Of a DNA stretch of 24,826 nucleotides, positions 19,661-24,826 are shown piece after piece. Each line of letters begins with the position of its first letter. The first letter of the stretch is position 1. The notes below the pieces were generated by a model. The model ran no database searches. It had not been told where the DNA came from and saw only the letters and a program-made list of their open reading frames with translations. The position numbers and the translations under genes were made by a program. The DNA is from Chara braunii (Eukaryota; Streptophyta; Charophyceae; Charales; Characeae): assembly GCA_003427395.1 (NCBI GenBank), contig BFEA01000060.1, forward strand, positions 3,422,498 to 3,447,323, written 5' to 3'.

Positions 19661-19908
19661 CAGGTAAGCCCCCTCTCCCTCTCTCCCTCTCTCCAACCCC
19701 GCTCTGTGTGTGTAACCCTTCGCTGGCGAGATGGCTCCACACCGGTCAACAGGTAAGTCTCTCGGTTTTGCAGCTGGCCACACACTATCTCAGGTAAGCC
19801 CTCTCTCCCTCTCTCCACCCCCGCTCTGTGTGTGTAACCCTTCGCTGGCGAGATGGCTCCGCACCGGTCAACAGGTAAGTCTCTCGGTTTTGCAGCTGGC
19901 CACACACT
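19661..19908 (+). repeat. Two tandem ~120-130 bp units with splice-site-like motifs
   Basis: Unit 1 (19661-19790) and unit 2 (19791-19908) share CAGGTAAGCC, a CCCTCTCT tract, GCTCTGTGTGTGTAACCCTT, CGCTGGCGAGATGGCTCC, CACCGGTCAACAGGTAAGT and CTCGGTTTTGCAGCTGGCC. Unit 2 lacks about 8 bases of the pyrimidine tract. The array ends where the 2 kb repeat begins (19906). Confidence 0.85.
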
Positions 19909-20449
19909 TCTTAGTTCGAGGAGATAGGGAGGAAGAAATTCGAAATGAATCTATACGCAAACGCGACTAGATTCATTCCTTGTTCAACCAAAAAAAACTA
20001 ACTACTCTGCCTTCGCGCAGCACTACCTCCACNAATCTCCTTGTATACTAATTTTCTTCNTGAACTAATCGCGGATTCNAGACCGCCATAGTNCAAAACC
20101 CCCATTTCGTACCTTCGTTCGTCCGATCCCNNCGAGAATCAGATGCNCGCAGTGCCTTCCTTCCCGCCATATCCATCACCCCGATACCTNCGCGCAGCNC
20201 TTTCTTCCCCTGACGACCAATCTACTAACCTACCGCCCAAACTAACACCATAGTTGGACTCGCACGGCCCTAAAAACCCCCGATTAGGATCTTATTTCAC
20301 CCGATTCTGTTGGGAATCGGGGAAGATATCGGGTTTACCTCCCTCCACCTCTTCCCACCATCGCCAGTCTCGCGCAGAGCTTTTCCCTATTAACTTGTAA
20401 CCCGCTAACTGATTGCTAAAACTAACGCTACCATTCGTTTCGCCCGGGG

Positions 20450-20773
20450 TCAAAACCCCGAGACTGCAGCTTTCGCCCCTCGATCCCATTCACGGTCGAG
20501 GGCGCTATGTCCTCTCGACTGCGCCGGCTCATTCTCCCGTAGCTGCGCTGCTCCTTTCTGCGCATGTATCCGGCGCAAAAGATCGTCTAGGTCCATCCTC
20601 CCCTCTTTTCCTTCTCCCGTTACTGCGTCCGCCTTCCGTACCCCGGCTTCACTTCTGCCGTTGCCTGCTCCGCTTTTCTTTCTTGCCGCACTCGCCTTTC
20701 CGCCCCGTCTCACCAGTCTCCACCCGCCATTCTCGATTCTTCCTACCCCGAATGTATTCGGTGCGCAAATCAC
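20450..20773 (-). other. Unassigned 107-codon open frame, second copy
   Basis: Identical to 545-868. No domain recognised; see that entry for why the identity does not argue for function. Confidence 0.15.
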
Positions 20774-20925
20774 GCCCGGATCCCTTCTGCTATTTGCCCT
20801 TCCACCCTGCCTCTGGAGTCGGCCCGACCATCGCCCCGCAGTGGCCCGTTACCGCTCCGCCTCACTGTTGCTTTCTTCCTGCTCGGCACCTTAGCGCAGC
20901 GGCCCTACCCGACAGCGCCGGCCGG

Positions 20926-20926
20926 T

Positions 20927-20960
<34 letters not shown>

Positions 20961-21063
20961 CAGTTCGATTAGTCTTTCGCCCCTGTACCCAAGTCCGACA
21001 AACGATTTGCACGCCTGTATCGTTGCGAGCCTCCGCCAGAGTTCTTTCTGCCCTCGCTCCACA
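20926..21063 (-). pseudogene. LSU rRNA domain II fragment, copy 2
   Basis: Same segment as 1021-1158. It reads CGAACTGTCTAGTAGCTGG, closer to LSU than copy 1 at the first base (CGAAC rather than TGAAC), but ACTTGGGTACAGGGGCG differs from the usual ACTTGGGTATAGGGGCG. Flanks are not rRNA. Confidence 0.85.
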
Positions 21064-21157
21064 ACCCCAACGCCCGCTGCCGTAGCACTCCTCGTCCTGC
21101 CCGCATTCGGAGAGTACCCCTTTTCTGAGTTTCTCAGAAAGCTCGACTTTTCGGCCC

Positions 21158-21247
21158 CGCCCCCAATTTATGTGTATCATCCTTGCGCAGGGGCCATGCT
21201 AATCTTCTCTATATCGTTCCAATTTTAACGGCCGTCCCGAAGGACTC
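21158..21247 (-). pseudogene. U6: U6 snRNA-like sequence, copy 2
   Basis: Minus-strand match to U6 with a better 5' stem-loop (GTCCTTCGGGAC) and an intact AGAAGATTAGCATGGCCCCT block. The ACAGAGA box reads ATAGAGA. As in copy 1, the 3' end is GC-rich, no T-run terminator follows, and no TATA-like box lies upstream. Pseudogene or retroposed copy is most likely. Confidence 0.88.
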
Positions 21248-21341
21248 AGGCCACCGGCCTGTGCTGTCTTTCGGCGCCCCCAGCGGGCATACTCACACCC
21301 GCCCCTTTAGCAGCAGACCGCGGAATCAAAGTGCGGCCTTG

Positions 21342-21448
21342 CTACCCTGCCTGAAACGTGGGCCAAAGTGGTGGCGGGCCCGGCGCAAATCTTGATGGTC
21401 GTAGCAACTTTTTCAAATGAGAGCTTTGAAGCCCGATAACGGGTGAAA
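21342..21448 (+). pseudogene. Second LSU rRNA-like fragment, opposite strand, copy 2
   Basis: Equivalent of 1437-1543. ATCTTGATGGTCGTAGCAAC is nearer to LSU (ATCTTGGTGGTAGTAGCAAA) than copy 1 is. TTTCAAATGAGAGCTTTGAAG follows. Confidence 0.65.
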
Positions 21449-21934
21449 GCCCCGCGGGCATACTCACCCCCAAACCTCACACAACAGGTCGTGGTTGGCG
21501 GATGATGCATTCTCCGACGTTCCCACCACTCAGGTTCCTTCCGTCTCGTGGGCTAATCACTCATCGGCTCGCATGCACGTTGAACCCCCGGTTCTAAGTG
21601 CTTCTCAGGCATTGACACGGTATCGCGCCCCAAATTAGGACGGGGCCGCTAATAGCCGTGGGAAAAAGTAAAAAAATAAAAATAAAAATAAATAATAAAT
21701 AATATCACCAAGTACAACGACCGAGGTCTGGGCCGGCTTTGCGATCAACAACGGAAAAGAATCACGCGCGCCTTAAACCTGCGCGCCCACGCGCTCGCTA
21801 TTGTGATCAACCATCCTGTCAGCGTTGTCACAGACGCAGCCACACCTAACGCGGTATACTTAAACTTTAAGCCAAAACTACTTTCTGTCTCTCGCAAAAA
21901 CCAGGGCGGATACCCTTGTAAGGGTATTCGCACC

Positions 21935-22013
21935 GACACCGAACAAGACCACGAATACCCGAACATTTGAGGGTCAGCCCGAGGGCCCCCGAACGTTCAG
22001 CGCAGTAACCATG
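21935..22013 (+). mobile_element. Fragment: right end of a TIR element of the TA-inserting family
   Basis: The sequence CCCGAACATTTGAGGGTCAGCC then CAGTAACCATG resembles the right end of the full element at 22816-23567 (CCGAATGTTCGGGGGTCAGCC then GGCAACCTTG). Only ~79 bp remain, joined directly to the 2 kb repeat. It is followed by (TG/TA)n. Confidence 0.55.
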
Positions 22014-22039
22014 TGTGTATATATATATATATAGAGAGA
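22014..22039. repeat. TG/TA/GA microsatellite
   Basis: TGTGTATATATATATATATA grading into GAGAGAGA. It separates two elements of the same family. Confidence 0.9.
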
Positions 22040-22795
22040 GAGAGTAACCAGTGTTCGGGATGGGCCGAACGCCCGAACCCGAATGCCCGAACGTATGGGA
22101 CCCCTTGGGGATGCGTTCGGCTGTTAGGGCCGGATGCGGACTAACAAAAAAAAAAAAAAGTCATCAGAAACATCTGAAAAAAAGATATGCTATGGCGAAA
22201 AATAAATTAAACAAGATTTGCCTGAGCATTACATCCCAATTCCTCACCAAATTTGAAATACAAATAAAATACGAAAAAGAAATACTAATAATAAAAATAA
22301 ATAAAAATAAAAAGAGAATTAAATTTAGTGAGTGTGTGAGCATGTTTTCAACACCACCATCTTTGGCGATTTTTTTTTTTTTTTTTTAAGCAGAACTAAA
22401 TGCTATGAAAATTTACAAATGTGTACTTCACATCATACAAAACGCATTAAAAATTTTTCAAAAAATAATAAAATTGTTTAGACCCCGAACTAAAGTGAAA
22501 ACAAAAAGTAAAAAGTGAAAAAATACGTGGGCGAGCACGTTTTGTCACCGCCATCTTTGGTGATTTTTAATGCTTATTTGGATTAGCCAAATGACTAGAA
22601 AATTTATAGGCCTGTATCTCACGTCATAGAAAACTCATAAAAAAAACTTCAAATAAAAATAATTATGTTTAGGCCCCGAAATAATTTTTGGCGGGGGCCG
22701 AACGTCTTCGGGTTCGGACCCCTTACGGGACCCCGAACGCTCGTACGTACGAAGGTTTGCCCGGGGACCTCCGTACGTACGGGCTGGTGACCCTG
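22040..22795 (+). mobile_element. Non-autonomous TIR element 1 (~756 bp)
   Basis: The left end GAGAGTAACCAGTGTTCGGGA is a degraded form of CAGGGTTGCCGGCGTTCGGGA in element 2. The right end, read inward, is CAGGGTCACCAGCCCGTACG. Inside are CCGAAC-rich ends, a poly(A) tract, an AT-rich body, and a ~200 bp module present twice (near 22330 and 22527) containing CACCATCTTTGGCGATTTTT-like sequence. No transposase frame exists, so any movement would need enzyme in trans. Confidence 0.7.
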
Positions 22796-22815
22796 TATAT
22801 ATATATATATATATA
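22796..22815. repeat. (TA)10 microsatellite between two elements
   Basis: TA dinucleotides flanked by ACCCTG on the left and CAGGGT on the right, giving a palindromic junction of two element termini. Confidence 0.95.
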
Positions 22816-23567
22816 CAGGGTTGCCGGCGTTCGGGACGGGCCGAACGCCCGAACCCGAACGCCCGAACGTTCGGCGTCCCCTCTCGACGCGTTCGGCCGT
22901 TCGGCCGAATGCGAATCCAAAAAAAAATAAAAATAAAAAAGTCTGAAACAAAATATATGTTATGGAGAAGAATAAACTAAACAACATTTACCTCAACGTT
23001 ATATCCAAATTGTTTACCAAATTTGAAATAAAATTCAAATTCTAAAAATAAATAATAATAATAAAAATTAGGAAAAATAAAATAAGAATTACATTATTGA
23101 GTGGGCGAGCACGTTTTTGACACCGCCATCTTTGGTGATTTTTCATTTGTTTTTGGTTGTGATGTATGCCATGAAAATTTATATATGTGTATCTTACATA
23201 ATAGAGAATCTACAAATAAAATTTTAAAAAATAATAAATTGTTTTATGCCCCGAAATTAAGGAAAACAAAAAGTCGAAAGAGAAAAAAAACAAATTTGTG
23301 AGTGGGCAAGCAAGTTTTAAAACTACCACCTTTGAGGATTTTTCATTTTTGTTTGGCAGAACAGAATTACTTCAAAATTAAGCGGGAGATACCTTACATT
23401 ACAAAGAACTCACAAAAAAAATCAGAAAAAATAATAATATTTGGGTGCCAAAATAATTTTTTGCGGGTTCCGAACCCCTTCAAGTTCAGGCCCCGTACGG
23501 GGACCCGAACGCCCGAATGTTCGGGGGTCAGCCTAGGGGCCTCCGTACGTACGGGATGGCAACCTTG
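22816..23567 (+). mobile_element. Non-autonomous TIR element 2 (~752 bp), best-preserved copy
   Basis: Terminal inverted repeats CAGGGTTGCC and GGCAACCTTG match at 9 of 10 positions, with TA directly outside both ends. The left subterminal region repeats CCGAAC many times; the right carries a perfect palindrome CCGTACGTACGG (23543-23554) also found in element 1. The AT-rich body holds the same duplicated module (near 23100 and 23300). TA target sites suggest Tc1/mariner-like or similar mobilisation, but the ends alone do not settle the superfamily. Confidence 0.8.
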
Positions 23568-23577
23568 TATTTGACGA

Positions 23578-23579
23578 TA

Positions 23580-23653
<74 letters not shown>
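23578..23653. repeat. Long (TA)n microsatellite
   Basis: About 72 bases of uninterrupted TA, preceded by GATATC. Length in the assembly may be inexact because such tracts are hard to assemble. Confidence 0.95.
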
Positions 23654-23654
<1 letters not shown>

Positions 23655-23960
23655 GGGGTCCGAACCCAATGGCGTTCAGGCCCCTGCCAAAACTTATTTC
23701 GGGGCCTACAAATACTTTTTGTTTTCGGATTTTGTTTTTGTGAGTTCTCTATGACGTGAGCTACAAGCCTGTAAATTTTCAAGTCATTTGGCTCAGCCAA
23801 ATAAGAATTAAAAATCGCCAAAGATGGCGGTGTCAAAACGTGCTTGCCCACGTTTTTTTTCACTTTTTACTTTTTGTTTTCACTTTAGTTCGGGGTCTAA
23901 ACAATTTTATTATTTTTTTAAAATTTTTTAGTGTGTTTTGCATTATGTGAAGTACACATA
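23654..23960 (-). mobile_element. Truncated, inverted TIR element 3
   Basis: The minus strand matches 22415-22735 of element 1 closely, including the CACCGCCATCTTTGGCGATT block, CCAAATGACT and GGCCCCGAAATAA. Both termini of a full element are missing. With element 1 it forms a long inverted pair ~0.9 kb apart. Confidence 0.75.
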
Positions 23961-23968
23961 TCTATATA

Positions 23969-24826
23969 CAGGGTTGTCGGCGTTTGTGACGGGCCGAACG
24001 CCCGAACCCGAACACCCGACCGTTCAGCACCCCCTCTCGACGCGTTCGGCCATTCGGTCGAACGCGGACCCAAAAAAAAAAAAAAAAAAAAAAAATCCAA
24101 ACAATCTGAAAAATATATATGTTATGCAGAAGAATAAACTAAACAACATTTATCTGAACGTTACATCCAAATTCTTTACCAAATTTGAAATAAAAATCAG
24201 GCACTACAAATGAATAAGAATAATAAAAATTAAAAAAAAAAAAACGAGAATTAAATTATTAAGTGGGTGAGCACCTTTTTGATACAACCATCTTTAACGA
24301 ATTTTTTCTTTTTTTTGGCTATGACAAATGCCATGAAAATTTATATTTGTGTATCTTACATCTGTGTAGCATACCGAACACTTTCGGAGCTTTCCCGAAC
24401 GTCCGAACATGTTCGGGTGTTCGGCCGAACACGTGGCCGAACGCCACCCGAACGTGTTCGGCCGAACATATTAAAAAAAAAAAAAAAAAGACTTTTTAGT
24501 TTTCGGTTTTGATTTTTAACTCGAGTTTGGTTATGAATTTGAGCATACCTCCAAAGCAAACGTTGTTTGTATTATTATTTTACATCACATACATTATTTT
24601 CAGAGTTTTTGAAGAAATTTATTTTTTTTCTTAATATTTTTATGTTGGCGTTCGGAGAGTTTCAGCGCTCGTTCGCGTTCGGTCCCTAACGTTCGGGTTC
24701 AGTCACCGAACCCGAACACGATGCTACACAGTTTTACATAATACAGAATCTTAAAATAAAATTTGAAAAAATAATAATTTGTTTCATGCACCGAAATAAA
24801 AGAAAAACAAAAAGTGAAAAGATAAA
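23969..24826 (+). mobile_element. TIR element 4, interrupted and cut by window end
   Basis: It begins CAGGGTTGTCGGCGTTTGTGACGGG, an element 2-like left end, after TATA. The CCGAAC-rich start, poly(A) run and AT-rich body follow element 2 until 24361. An unrelated element is inserted there, and the body resumes at 24740 (AATACAGAATCTTAAAATAAA). Confidence 0.75.
24362..24731. mobile_element. Nested hAT-like miniature TIR element (370 bp)
   Basis: Perfect 11 bp terminal inverted repeats CTGTGTAGCAT and ATGCTACACAG bound the insert. Flanks TCTTACAT (24354-24361) and TTTTACAT (24732-24739) are a 7/8 match and fit an 8 bp target duplication, as made by hAT transposases. The interrupted host sequence can be followed across the site by comparison with element 2. 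It has no coding capacity. Its ends are dense in CCGAAC/GTTCGG. Confidence 0.8.

Larger units (their letters stand above)
19906..21934. repeat. 2 kb direct repeat, copy 2
   Basis: Second copy of 1-2029 at offset 19905. Its U6-like and second LSU-like segments are closer to the canonical RNAs than those of copy 1 at several sites. It ends at 21934, where a CCGAAC-rich element fragment begins. Confidence 0.93.

Noticed and set aside
23517-23863. Open frames encoding Ile-Tyr repeats
   Set aside because: They are translations of the (TA)n microsatellite.

Overview
The window is non-bacterial: a repeat-rich nuclear scaffold from a plant or alga. It holds decayed Ty3/gypsy retrotransposon genes, short terminal-inverted-repeat (TIR) elements sitting in TA microsatellites, a tandem satellite broken by an assembly gap, and eukaryotic U6 snRNA-like and large-subunit (LSU) rRNA-like fragments. 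The style of the Gag and Pol proteins reminds me of elements in the charophyte alga Chara braunii. That is an impression from memory and was not tested. I find no intact host gene.

Layout. (1) 1-2029 is the first copy of a ~2 kb repeat. The second copy lies at 19906-21934 in the same orientation. Each copy carries, on the minus strand, a U6-like sequence and an LSU domain II fragment, and on the plus strand another LSU fragment. The first 950 bases are identical in both copies, including nine Ns at matching offsets. (2) 2030-3988 has no recognised gene but contains an array of six small hairpins (3114-3370). (3) 3989-13482, minus strand, is one long retroelement block. In transcription order it holds gag plus aspartic protease, then reverse transcriptase, RNase H, integrase and a GPY/F domain, then a second gag-like gene with its own capsid-like region and CCHC zinc knuckle. 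All three parts are broken by stops and frameshifts. No LTR pair could be recognised next to the block. (4) 13483-15340 is gene-poor; it contains two diverged direct repeats with TATA-like boxes and many perfect hairpins. (5) 15341-17340 is AT-rich DNA ending in a ~120 bp satellite interrupted by an 892 bp gap. (6) 17591-18275 holds eight copies of a hairpin whose core is conserved while the stems differ but stay paired. (7) 18276-19908 is unassigned DNA with Ns followed by two tandem ~120-130 bp units. (8) 21935-24826 is a cluster of short non-autonomous TIR elements separated by (TA)n, one interrupted by a different element with an 8 bp target duplication.

How the parts work together: gag, protease, RT, RNase H and integrase would have made a virus-like-particle retroelement cycle when intact. 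The second gag is not needed for that and is either an extra gene of the same element or a gag-only element fused to it. The most novel-looking signal is the hairpin family at 17591-18275, where paired changes in the stems suggest selection or copying of a nucleic-acid structure.
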